Part shown: piece after piece, positions 1-5,682 of the stretch | Layout of the letters: each line of letters starts with the position of its first letter | Numbering within the stretch: position 1 is the stretch's first letter | From: Ulvibacterium sp039819225 | GTDB taxonomy: Bacteria > Bacteroidota > Bacteroidia > Flavobacteriales > Flavobacteriaceae | Reading direction: 5' to 3' | Assembly (NCBI GenBank): GCA_039819225.1 | Contig: JBCBSN010000272.1 | Span: 1 to 5,682, forward strand | DNA length: 5,682 nucleotides | Made by a program: the position numbers and the translations under genes | The notes under the pieces: model-generated | Databases searched by the model: none | What the model was told of the DNA's origin: nothing | What the model saw: only the letters and a program-made list of their open reading frames with translations

Positions 1-1
1 T

Positions 2-187
2 ATTGGGGCCCCGGCCAAAACCAAAGACTGTCATCCCATCTTCACTGGAGGCCCCAATACCACCCCTTTGTTGACCGGAAAACACAAATTTATTGTTGGT
101 ATGGCGAATTTTAAAGTAACCGATGCGGTAAGCCATCAAAGAATAACCGAACATATCAATGGATTGATCAACTCAAAAAAGGATTAG
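2..187 (+). CDS. C-terminal end of an unrecognised protein (5'-truncated by the window edge)
   Basis: An open frame enters from the left edge and gives 61 residues before a TAG stop at 185-187. I do not recognise the family. The visible tail contains a glycine/proline/threonine-rich stretch (FTGGPNTTPLLTGKH), a hydrophobic strand-like segment (KFIVGMANF) and a polar, probably helical end (SHQRITEHINGLINSKKD). The composition is that of a genuine protein rather than a chance frame. The stop lies only two bases before the start of the propeller lipoprotein gene, which supports real coding and translational coupling in one operon. Given its neighbours, a secreted carbohydrate-related protein is plausible, but nothing in these residues shows it. 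Confidence 0.68.
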   Translation: MGAPAKTKDCHPIFTGGPNTTPLLTGKHKFIVGMANFKVTDAVSHQRITEHINGLINSKKD

Positions 188-189
188 AA

Positions 190-1437
190 ATGAATATAAA
201 GTCGATAACCATACTATTCTTTGGGGGGTATATGGCCTTGGCGACGTTTACGTCCTGCCAAGGGGAAAAGAAAAAAGAAATGGCAACAAAACCCGAAACC
301 AAGGAGGAATTGGCCTTTACCCAACGTAAAATTGTGGACAGTGCAAAGTTTTGGTGGGCGCATTTCCCTACTGACGTTACGGGAGATGGCATTGCCGACC
401 TTTTGTTTATTAATAACAACGCCACCGGAGGATACCTGGGATATTATTCCGGGCAAAAACAGGAGGGACTTTGGAAATTGCACGTTATATCCGAAGAACC
501 GCCTACCGGGGGCCTTTTTGCCAGTGGCGATTTAGAGGCCGCCGATATTGATAGGGATGGCGATACCGATGTAATAGCCATAAAACATCCCGGAGAATGG
601 GCAGACGCGGGTGCTGATGCGGAGGTAATGTGGTATGAAAACTCCGAAAAGGGCTGGTTTCCCCACTCCATAGGCATGGCACCTAATGCCATCAAGGATA
701 TTAGTTTTGCCGATTTTGACCTGGATGGAAAATTGGATTTGGCTTTACTTACTTTTGAGGAGAATACCCTTAGCGTTTTTAGGCAAAAGAATCCGGATTC
801 CTGGGAGCGGGTACAATTCATCGTAAACGAAGTACTGCATGAAGGAATGGGAGTCGGAGATTTTGATGGGGACGGTGACCCGGATATTGTGGCCACCGGA
901 ATGGTATACTACAATCCGGGAGAGGACTTGAAAAAACCTTGGCGTGAGGAGAACTTGGATACGCAATGGAATGACCAAAAAGGAGATTGGTCCCGTAACG
1001 GTACCAAGACCTACGTGCGTGATGTGGACAAAGATGGTAAATCGGAGATTTATATGGGACATTCTGAGCGTGCGGGGTATCCGTTGGTCTACTACAAAAA
1101 GAATGGGGATTCTTGGGAAGGCCATGTTATCAAGGACAGTATTCCGGCCTGCCATACCTTACAGGTATATGATTTTGACTTGGACGGGGATTTTGATGTC
1201 CTCGCAGGTATCAATAGGGGCAGGGCGGTAAATCTGGGCAAGACCAGTTTTGAGGTCTCCCTTTTTTTGAACCAAGGCGATTATACCGACTATAAAGAAA
1301 TGGTTCTGGAGACCAACGGTATTTATAACGGGCAGGCAGTAGATTTTGACGGGGATGGGGATATGGATATTTTTAGATATCCCGACCATGAATCCAAAGA
1401 TTTTTTTCTTTTGGAGAATACCCTAAGAACACCCTAA
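190..1437 (+). CDS. FG-GAP/VCBS repeat lipoprotein, predicted seven-bladed beta-propeller
   Basis: This 415-residue protein is probably an outer-membrane or surface lipoprotein. A short hydrophobic signal sequence ends at FTSC, with Cys23 the likely lipidated residue, followed by a charged stretch (QGEKKKE). Seven aspartate-rich loops of the type DxDxDGxxD, typical calcium-binding loops of FG-GAP/VCBS (integrin-like) repeats, begin near residues 62, 119, 175, 224, 278, 328 and 385. The regular spacing of about 49-57 residues covers the whole mature protein, so I infer one complete seven-bladed propeller. The loop at 278 ends in Glu286 instead of Asp; the others end in Asp. The start at 190 is chosen because the signal peptide begins there. 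It lies 2 bases after the previous gene and 37 before the esterase gene. Such propellers are common beside sulfatases and glycoside hydrolases in marine Bacteroidota. Glycan binding, scaffolding or an undescribed catalytic activity are all possible; no active site can be named. Confidence 0.93.
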   Translation: MNIKSITILFFGGYMALATFTSCQGEKKKEMATKPETKEELAFTQRKIVDSAKFWWAHFPTDVTGDGIADLLFINNNATGGYLGYYSGQKQEGLWKLHVISEEPPTGGLFASGDLEAADIDRDGDTDVIAIKHPGEWADAGADAEVMWYENSEKGWFPHSIGMAPNAIKDISFADFDLDGKLDLALLTFEENTLSVFRQKNPDSWERVQFIVNEVLHEGMGVGDFDGDGDPDIVATGMVYYNPGEDLKKPWREENLDTQWNDQKGDWSRNGTKTYVRDVDKDGKSEIYMGHSERAGYPLVYYKKNGDSWEGHVIKDSIPACHTLQVYDFDLDGDFDVLAGINRGRAVNLGKTSFEVSLFLNQGDYTDYKEMVLETNGIYNGQAVDFDGDGDMDIFRYPDHESKDFFLLENTLRTP

Positions 1438-1474
1438 CTTGTCGATTGAACCATTTACCTAGGCCGCACATAAA

Positions 1475-2224
1475 ATGTTCAATCAAAAAACACGCTTGGT
1501 AGTTCTCCTAACGGCATGTATCCTTGAAGGTTGTACCGCACAATCCACCTCTAATTTGATCGATGCCGAGCAACGGACCGTGATTAAGGAAGACCTAAGG
1601 TATTACCTCTATTATCCCAAGGGCTATGAATCTGAACCCAATGCGGATTTTCCATTGCTATTGTTTCTTCACGGAGGGGGAGAATCCGGGGACAGTTTAA
1701 AGACGATCAAAAAAAACGGTCCGCCAAAGTTGATTGTTGAGGGCAAGGAATTTCCATTTTTGATATTGGCGCCCCAGAACCCGTATCGGAAAAAATGGTG
1801 GAACGTACGTGCAGTAAACCAATTGTTGGATTCCGTGATACGTCAAAACCGCGTGGATCCCCATCGAATATATTTAACCGGACTTAGTCGCGGCGGGAGC
1901 GCAGCCTGGGAAATGGCCGTGCAATACCCGGACAAGTTTGCGGCACTTGCCGTGGTTTGTGGGATGGCCCCGGTACCTTATGCTTCATGGATAAATAAGG
2001 AGCTTCCCATTTGGGTATTTCATGGGGAGGAGGATAAATCCATTCCTTTTTCGGAATCGGAGGAAATGGTAAGGGCCTTAAAGCAAATGGGGTATAATGT
2101 GCGTTTTACAAATTATCCCGGAGTAGGTCATAATTCTTGGGTACAGGCATACACCACGGAAGAACTATATACTTGGTTTATGGAGCAAGAACAAAAGAAG
2201 GAAAAGAAAGACTCAAAAAAGTAA
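1475..2224 (+). CDS. Secreted alpha/beta-hydrolase esterase (PHB depolymerase / CE1-like, dienelactone hydrolase-like)
   Basis: This 249-residue protein has the alpha/beta-hydrolase motifs in their normal order. An oxyanion-hole HGGG lies at residues 66-69, and the nucleophile elbow G-L-S-R-G has Ser138 as the likely nucleophile. Asp187 in FHGEEDKSIP and His219 in GVGHNSW complete the predicted triad. The fold family includes feruloyl and acetyl-xylan esterases and small secreted carboxylesterases; by context it probably removes acyl groups from polysaccharides. A serine peptidase or phospholipase-like role cannot be excluded from sequence. The signal peptide has two candidate lipoboxes: LTAC (Cys15), a good match after a short hydrophobic core, and LEGC (Cys20), with an unusual Glu. 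It is therefore probably a lipoprotein, but the processing site is unsure. The tail is very lysine-rich (KKEKKDSKK). The gene ends 4 bases before the GH9 start, implying cotranscription and probably coupled translation. Confidence 0.9.
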   Translation: MFNQKTRLVVLLTACILEGCTAQSTSNLIDAEQRTVIKEDLRYYLYYPKGYESEPNADFPLLLFLHGGGESGDSLKTIKKNGPPKLIVEGKEFPFLILAPQNPYRKKWWNVRAVNQLLDSVIRQNRVDPHRIYLTGLSRGGSAAWEMAVQYPDKFAALAVVCGMAPVPYASWINKELPIWVFHGEEDKSIPFSESEEMVRALKQMGYNVRFTNYPGVGHNSWVQAYTTEELYTWFMEQEQKKEKKDSKK

Positions 2225-2228
2225 GACT

Positions 2229-3944
2229 ATGAGAACATACATTTCCGTGATGGTTCTATTTATAGTGGGCTGGCTTGCTGCCTGTAACGATACCCTGCCC
2301 CTGTACATAGGAGAGCATTCCCAAGATATTAGATTAAACCAGATCGGTTATTATCCCAGTGCCGTGAAAAGAGCAGTGGTGGTCAACTCGGGGGATACGG
2401 AGTTTACCATAGTAGAAAAGAATTCCATGGAGGTAGTACATTCGGGAAAATTGTCCGAAGTCAAAAATTGGGAACTTTCCGGAGAAGCGGTCCGCATAGC
2501 GGATTTTAGTGCCCTAAAAAAAGAAGGCACCTATATGTTATGGATCAAAAGCATGGGCTATTCCTATCCTTTTGAAATAGGGGAGAACATACTTCGCGAT
2601 GCATTTTTGGGATCCATAAAGGGACTATATTACCAACGGATAAGCATCCCTTTGGAAGAAAAGCATGCCGGTAAGTGGCATAGGCCTATAGCGCATCCCG
2701 ACGATAGCCTGCTGTACCATCCGTCCAGTGGGAAGGTCAAGGGGTACCATTCTTCCCCGGGAGGGTGGTATGATGCCGGGGACTACAACAAATACATCGT
2801 AAATGGTTGCTTCCCCTTGGGTCAGCTCTACCTTTTGGAAGAGCAATATCCCAGTATTATTGCCGATGGGATGCTGAACATTCCTGAAAGTGGCAATGAT
2901 AAGAGCGACTATTTGGACGAACTGAAGTACGAAATGGATTGGGCCCTTACCATGCAGGATGGGGACGGGGGGCTTTTTCATAAGCTTACGGCGAAAAGTT
3001 TTGAAGGTATGGTAATGCCCCATGAGGCCAAAAAACTACGCTACATTGTAGGAAAGGGAACTGCGGCTACCTTGGATTTTGCAGCTGCCGGCGCCCAGGC
3101 CTATCGCATATTTAAGGGAAGTGACTTAGCCTATGCCGAAAAGTGTTTGGAAGCATCCAAACAGGCCTATGACTAGGCCCTGAAAAATCCAGCGGTGGCC
3201 TACGGGAATCCAGAAGATATCGCTACTGGAGAGTATGGGGATACCAACTTTGAGGACGAATGGTTTTGGGCAAATGCCGAATTATTCATTTCCACGGGGA
3301 ATTCCCAATATCTTGATGATGTACAAGGAAAAAAGCTGAATTTCCGATTCAAGATTGGGGAAAGCTGGACGGGATTTATGCGTTTTCTAGGGATGTTTTC
3401 CCTTTTGGAAAATAAATCATCCGTTCCCGACGGGCTTTACCGGCGTTTGCAGGATGGCATTTTGATGGAGGCCGATTTTTTAATCCAAAAGGCGCAGGAG
3501 TTGGCATATTTCCAGCCCATAGATGATTTTCAATGGGGTTCCAATAGCGATGTACTCAATGCGGCCATGATCATGGCAATGGCCTATCGCCTTGAGAAAA
3601 AAGAGAAGTACCTGGTGGGTGTACAACAGGCCATGGACTATGTGCTGGGTAACAATGCCTTGGGCATCAGCTTCCTTACCGGGTTTGGGGATGCCACCCC
3701 GATGAATATACACCATAGGCAAAGTGCTTCCGATGAAATCAAGGAACCTGTTCCCGGATTATTGTCCGGCGGTCCCAACAGCAGGTTACAGGATGTGGCC
3801 GGGGGAACGGTATACCCGGAAAATGTGAAACCCATGAAAGCTTGGGTAGACCAGGAACCCAGCTATGCCAGCAATGAGATATGTCTTAATTGGAACGCTC
3901 CATTGACCTATGTCCTCGGTTTTTTGGAGCAAGAATCTAAATAA
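2229..3944 (+). pseudogene. Glycoside hydrolase family 9 lipoprotein (endoglucanase-like), interrupted by an in-frame TAG
   Basis: The same frame runs for 571 codons with one internal stop, TAG at codon 316, and ends in tandem TAA TGA. The product would be a lipoprotein (LAAC, Cys19), then an N-terminal Ig-like CelD_N domain from about residue 34 (IRLNQIGYYPSAVKRAVVV) to about 120, then the GH9 (alpha/alpha)6 barrel. Visible active-site motifs are WYDAGDY, with Asp182 and Asp185 (base side), IHHR (His495, His496, Arg497), and VDQEPSYASNE, with Asp541 and the acid Glu550. GH9 enzymes are inverting hydrolases, mostly cutting beta-1,4- or mixed-linked glucans. As written, the gene gives a 315-residue product without the acid Glu, and a downstream part without the base Asp. 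The region around the stop reads QAYD-stop-ALKNP, where relatives usually have Trp. Two signature positions are atypical (Ala489; Cys552 in SNEICLNWNA). The intact remainder suggests a recent mutation or a sequence error. Family assignment is firm; functional status is not. Confidence 0.93.
3174..3176 (+). other. In-frame amber codon inside the GH9 gene
   Basis: TAG follows codons for QAYD and precedes codons for ALKNP, in the same frame as both halves of the GH9 protein. The family usually has an AWxWAxxNP-like sequence here, so the expected codon is TGG and the change is a single G to A at 3175. The next base is G. TAG also ends the partial first gene (185-187) and the sulfatase gene (5630-5632), so it is an ordinary stop in this genome. 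No selenocysteine- or pyrrolysine-type structure is evident just downstream by eye. Confidence 0.95.
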
Positions 3945-3948
3945 TGAT

Positions 3949-3967
3949 ACATGAATAATGGATAAGC
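3949..3967 (+). repeat. Left inverted-repeat arm
   Basis: This arm pairs with 4104-4122 with one mismatch (3951 against 4120). It contains AATAATGG at 3954-3961, which recurs directly at 3970-3977, just inside the element. Confidence 0.8.
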
Positions 3968-3976
3968 GTAATAATG

Positions 3977-4031
3977 GAATTTTTCTGTTCCCCTCCCGAT
4001 AGCCATCGGGACTAAATGGGTGGAAAAATTC
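3977..4031 (+). repeat. Internal hairpin 1, with a nested CCCGAT/ATCGGG stem
   Basis: The outer stem pairs GAATTTTTC (3977-3985) with GAAAAATTC (4023-4031), nine bases with no mismatch. Inside it, TCCCGAT (3994-4000) pairs with ATCGGGA (4005-4011) around a four-base AGCC loop. The inner stem is GC-rich but is not followed directly by a T run, so it is not a classical intrinsic terminator. Confidence 0.75.
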
Positions 4032-4052
4032 TTCAAATCTTTGAGATTAGGA

Positions 4053-4092
4053 GAAAATCTTTTCCCTTCAGGGTTAGGGAAAGAAGATTTTC
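4053..4092 (+). repeat. Internal hairpin 2, long bulged stem
   Basis: GAAAATCT (4053-4060) pairs with AGATTTTC (4085-4092), and TTTCCCT (4061-4067) pairs with AGGGAAA (4076-4082). This gives 15 base pairs with a two-base bulge (4083-4084) and an eight-base loop. It may act as a terminator-like or RNA-stabilising structure, or simply be part of the repeat element. Confidence 0.75.
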
Positions 4093-4103
4093 GACCTTCA
4101 AAT

Positions 4104-4122
4104 GCTTATCCATTATTCACGT
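4104..4122 (-). repeat. Right inverted-repeat arm
   Basis: This is the reverse-complement partner of 3949-3967, with 18 of 19 positions matching. It ends 22 bases before the sulfatase start codon, so the sulfatase leader is very short if transcription begins outside the element. Confidence 0.8.
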
Positions 4123-4144
4123 TAATGGTAAATAAATCAATACA

Positions 4145-5632
4145 ATGAGAACCACTCTATCCATGCCAGGGATGTTAGGCCTATTCCTTTGCCTATCGGT
4201 ATCCGTGCTAAAGGCCGATCCCACCAGACCTGAAAAGAAGAAGGCGCGAAACGTAATTTTTATCCTTACCGATGACCATAGGTATGATTATATGGGATTC
4301 ACGGGCAAGGTCCCGTGGCTGGAAACCCCCAATATGGATAAATTGGCCAAGGAAGGCGCCTATTTGCCCAATACCTTTGTAACGACTTCCCTGTGTTCCC
4401 CAAGCAGGGCATCTATACTTACCGGGCAATTTTCCCATAACCACACCATAGTGGACAACAATGCCCCAGATCCGGGTAACCTCACTTTTTTTCCACAATA
4501 CCTTCAGAAGGCAGGTTACCAGACCGGTTTTTTTGGCAAGTGGCATATGGGAGACCATGGGGACGAGCCCCAGCCCGGCTTCTCTCATTGGGAGAGCTTT
4601 CCGGGGCAGGGGGTATATTACAACCCCACCTTGAACATTAACGGAAAGAGAGTAGCTTACAAGGATTCAACCTATATTACCGATCTACTTACGGATCATG
4701 CGGTGGATTGGTTGGAAAAGCGTGACAAGGAAAAGCCATTCTTCTTGTACCTATCGCACAAAGCGGTACATGCGGCTTTTCAGCCTGCACAGCGGCATAA
4801 GGGAAAATATAAGGGAAAGAAAATTACTTTGCCCACGACCTACGATCAGACCAAAACCGGGGAATACCGTAAACTAAAATGGCCACAGTGGGTCGCGGAC
4901 CAACGGATAAGTTGGCATGGCGTGGACTATATGTACCATGACAACAAGAATATGCACGAGCTGGTAGTAAATTATTGTGAAACCCTTTTAGGGGTAGATG
5001 AGAGCGTGGGAACGGTTATGGACTATCTCAAAAAGGAAGGTTTGGATGAATCCACTTTGGTTATTTATATGGGCGACAATGGTTTTAGCTGGGGCGAACA
5101 TGGCCTGATAGACAAACGTCATTTTTATGAGGAATCCGTAAAAGTGCCCCTCCTTGTGCGTTGCCCGGAACTATTTAAGGGCGGGGGGACACCTCGGCAA
5201 ATGGTACAGAACATTGATATAGCCCCCACGATATTTGACGTAGCAGGGGTAAAAAAGCCGGAATACATGCCAGGGGTTTCCTTTGTTCCCATTTTAACGG
5301 GAGCGGCCGATGCCCCGGCCCGTAAGGAAGTCTTCTACGAATATTTTTGGGAATACGATTTTCCAATGACCCCCACGGTCTTTGGCATGCGCACGGATAG
5401 GTACAAATACATGAGGTACCACGGGCTTTGGGACGGGAACGAATTGTACGATCTGGAAAATGACCCGGACGAGATGTATAACCTTATTGGCGACCCGGAC
5501 AAACAGGAGATCGTGAAATCCATGGCCAATGCCATCTATGACTGGCTGGAACGTACCGATGGCCTTAATATTCCTTTAAAACGGACCGTGAAATACCGTT
5601 ATGGAGACTACCACCGTCCGAAGGAATACTAG
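4145..5632 (+). CDS. Secreted type I sulfatase (S1 family, formylglycine-dependent)
   Basis: This 495-residue protein, normal length for the family, hydrolyses sulfate esters, here probably on a polysaccharide or its oligosaccharides in the periplasm. A Sec signal peptide spans about residues 1-24 (cleavage likely at LKA/DP), with no lipobox, unlike the other secreted proteins in the window. The sulfatase core starts at RNVIFILTDDH, with metal ligands Asp43 and Asp44. Cys84 in CSPSR is the residue converted to formylglycine, followed by ASILTG. The second signature GYQTGFFGKWHMG contains Lys132 and His134. His209 in SHKAVH, Asp311/Asn312 in MGDNG and Lys324 in DKRHF complete the expected metal- and sulfate-binding set. 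The C-terminal subdomain has the usual YDLENDPDEMYNL near residue 435. The HNH after the signature and the PAQRHKGKY segment recall S1_8 or S1_11 (GlcNAc-6-sulfatase-like) groups, but the subfamily is not settled. Maturation needs a formylglycine-forming enzyme or anSME encoded elsewhere. Confidence 0.97.
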   Translation: MRTTLSMPGMLGLFLCLSVSVLKADPTRPEKKKARNVIFILTDDHRYDYMGFTGKVPWLETPNMDKLAKEGAYLPNTFVTTSLCSPSRASILTGQFSHNHTIVDNNAPDPGNLTFFPQYLQKAGYQTGFFGKWHMGDHGDEPQPGFSHWESFPGQGVYYNPTLNINGKRVAYKDSTYITDLLTDHAVDWLEKRDKEKPFFLYLSHKAVHAAFQPAQRHKGKYKGKKITLPTTYDQTKTGEYRKLKWPQWVADQRISWHGVDYMYHDNKNMHELVVNYCETLLGVDESVGTVMDYLKKEGLDESTLVIYMGDNGFSWGEHGLIDKRHFYEESVKVPLLVRCPELFKGGGTPRQMVQNIDIAPTIFDVAGVKKPEYMPGVSFVPILTGAADAPARKEVFYEYFWEYDFPMTPTVFGMRTDRYKYMRYHGLWDGNELYDLENDPDEMYNLIGDPDKQEIVKSMANAIYDWLERTDGLNIPLKRTVKYRYGDYHRPKEY

Positions 5633-5682
5633 AGCTTACCATAAGTTCCAAACCAGGTTACTGCTCCTTTTTACAAAGTAGT

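Larger units (their letters stand above)
3947..4122. repeat. Foldback (MITE-like) intergenic element with terminal inverted repeats
   Basis: Nearly the whole spacer between the GH9 and sulfatase genes is bounded by inverted repeats. The left arm, 3949-3967 (acatgaataatggataagc), matches the reverse complement of the right arm, 4104-4122, at 18 of 19 positions. Two hairpins lie between the arms and no open frame of note is present. The sequence TAATG occurs at 3942-3946 and at 4123-4127, immediately outside 3947-4122, which could be a five-base target duplication; the local AT-richness makes this weak. The layout resembles non-autonomous MITE-like or dispersed palindromic repeats, but copy number cannot be seen from one window. 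As RNA it could instead terminate or process the transcript between the two genes. Confidence 0.6.

Noticed and set aside
444..896. Long antisense frame within the propeller gene
   Set aside because: It is a shadow of the repetitive Asp/Gly-rich coding sequence, with serine/proline-rich composition and no recognisable motif.
3174..3176. Selenocysteine/pyrrolysine insertion or genome-wide UAG reassignment
   Set aside because: Pyrrolysine or reassignment conflicts with TAG ending the partial first gene and the sulfatase gene; selenocysteine uses UGA, not UAG. No recoding structure is evident, and the expected residue is Trp.
3195..3944. The downstream GH9 part as an independent gene starting at GTG 3195
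   Set aside because: It starts in the middle of the GH9 barrel, has no signal peptide or clear initiation region, and continues the upstream frame exactly. It is better read as the second half of one interrupted gene.
3994..4011. Classical rho-independent terminator after GH9
   Set aside because: The GC-rich stem is not followed by a T run, and it is nested in a larger inverted-repeat structure. Termination is possible but not shown.
4030..4045. Bacteroidota -7 promoter element (TAnnTTTG) upstream of the sulfatase
   Set aside because: AATCTTTG at about 4036-4043 lacks the first T and has no convincing -33 TTG partner. It also lies about 100 bases from the start, within the foldback element.
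3945..4144. CRISPR array
   Set aside because: The repeats are inverted arms and hairpins, not regularly spaced direct repeats with unique spacers. The only direct repeats are 8-mers (AATAATGG; CTTCAAAT at 4031-4038 and 4096-4103).
5633..5682. Terminator or start of a new gene after the sulfatase
   Set aside because: The 50 bases contain a short T run but no convincing stem before the window ends, and no start codon leading into a credible frame.

Overview
This window looks like part of a carbohydrate-degradation locus from a marine-type member of the Bacteroidota, probably class Flavobacteriia. The reasons are several lipoprotein-type signal peptides on secreted catabolic enzymes, a Bacteroidota-style GH9 enzyme, an S1 sulfatase, an FG-GAP/VCBS propeller lipoprotein, and starts preceded by A-rich sequence rather than Shine-Dalgarno sites. 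Species cannot be named from the sequence alone. No SusC/SusD pair, regulator or integrase is visible, so calling it a polysaccharide utilisation locus is inference from gene content.

Layout, all on the + strand. Positions 2-187 hold the last 61 codons of an unrecognised upstream gene. Two bases later begins a 415-residue lipoprotein with seven calcium-loop repeats, predicted to be a seven-bladed beta-propeller (190-1437). After 37 bases comes a 249-residue secreted alpha/beta-hydrolase esterase (1475-2224). After only 4 bases comes a glycoside hydrolase family 9 gene (2229-3944), broken by one in-frame TAG at 3174-3176. The packing suggests a single transcript up to this point. A 200-base spacer (3945-4144) holds a foldback structure: inverted repeats of about 19 bases at its ends and two internal hairpins. 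Then comes a secreted S1-type sulfatase (4145-5632). The final 50 bases hold nothing recognisable.

Together the gene set suggests attack on a decorated polysaccharide: the esterase would remove acyl groups, the sulfatase sulfate esters, GH9 would cut the backbone, and the propeller could bind glycan or act as an unrecognised enzyme. The substrate is not determined.

The most notable observation is the GH9 nonsense codon. It lies where the family normally has Trp (TGG to TAG is one base change). The rest of the frame is open and keeps the catalytic residues, but the base Asp residues lie before the stop and the acid Glu after it. TAG is the ordinary stop of two other genes here, so wholesale recoding is unlikely. 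A recent pseudogene, a sequencing error or true readthrough remain possible.
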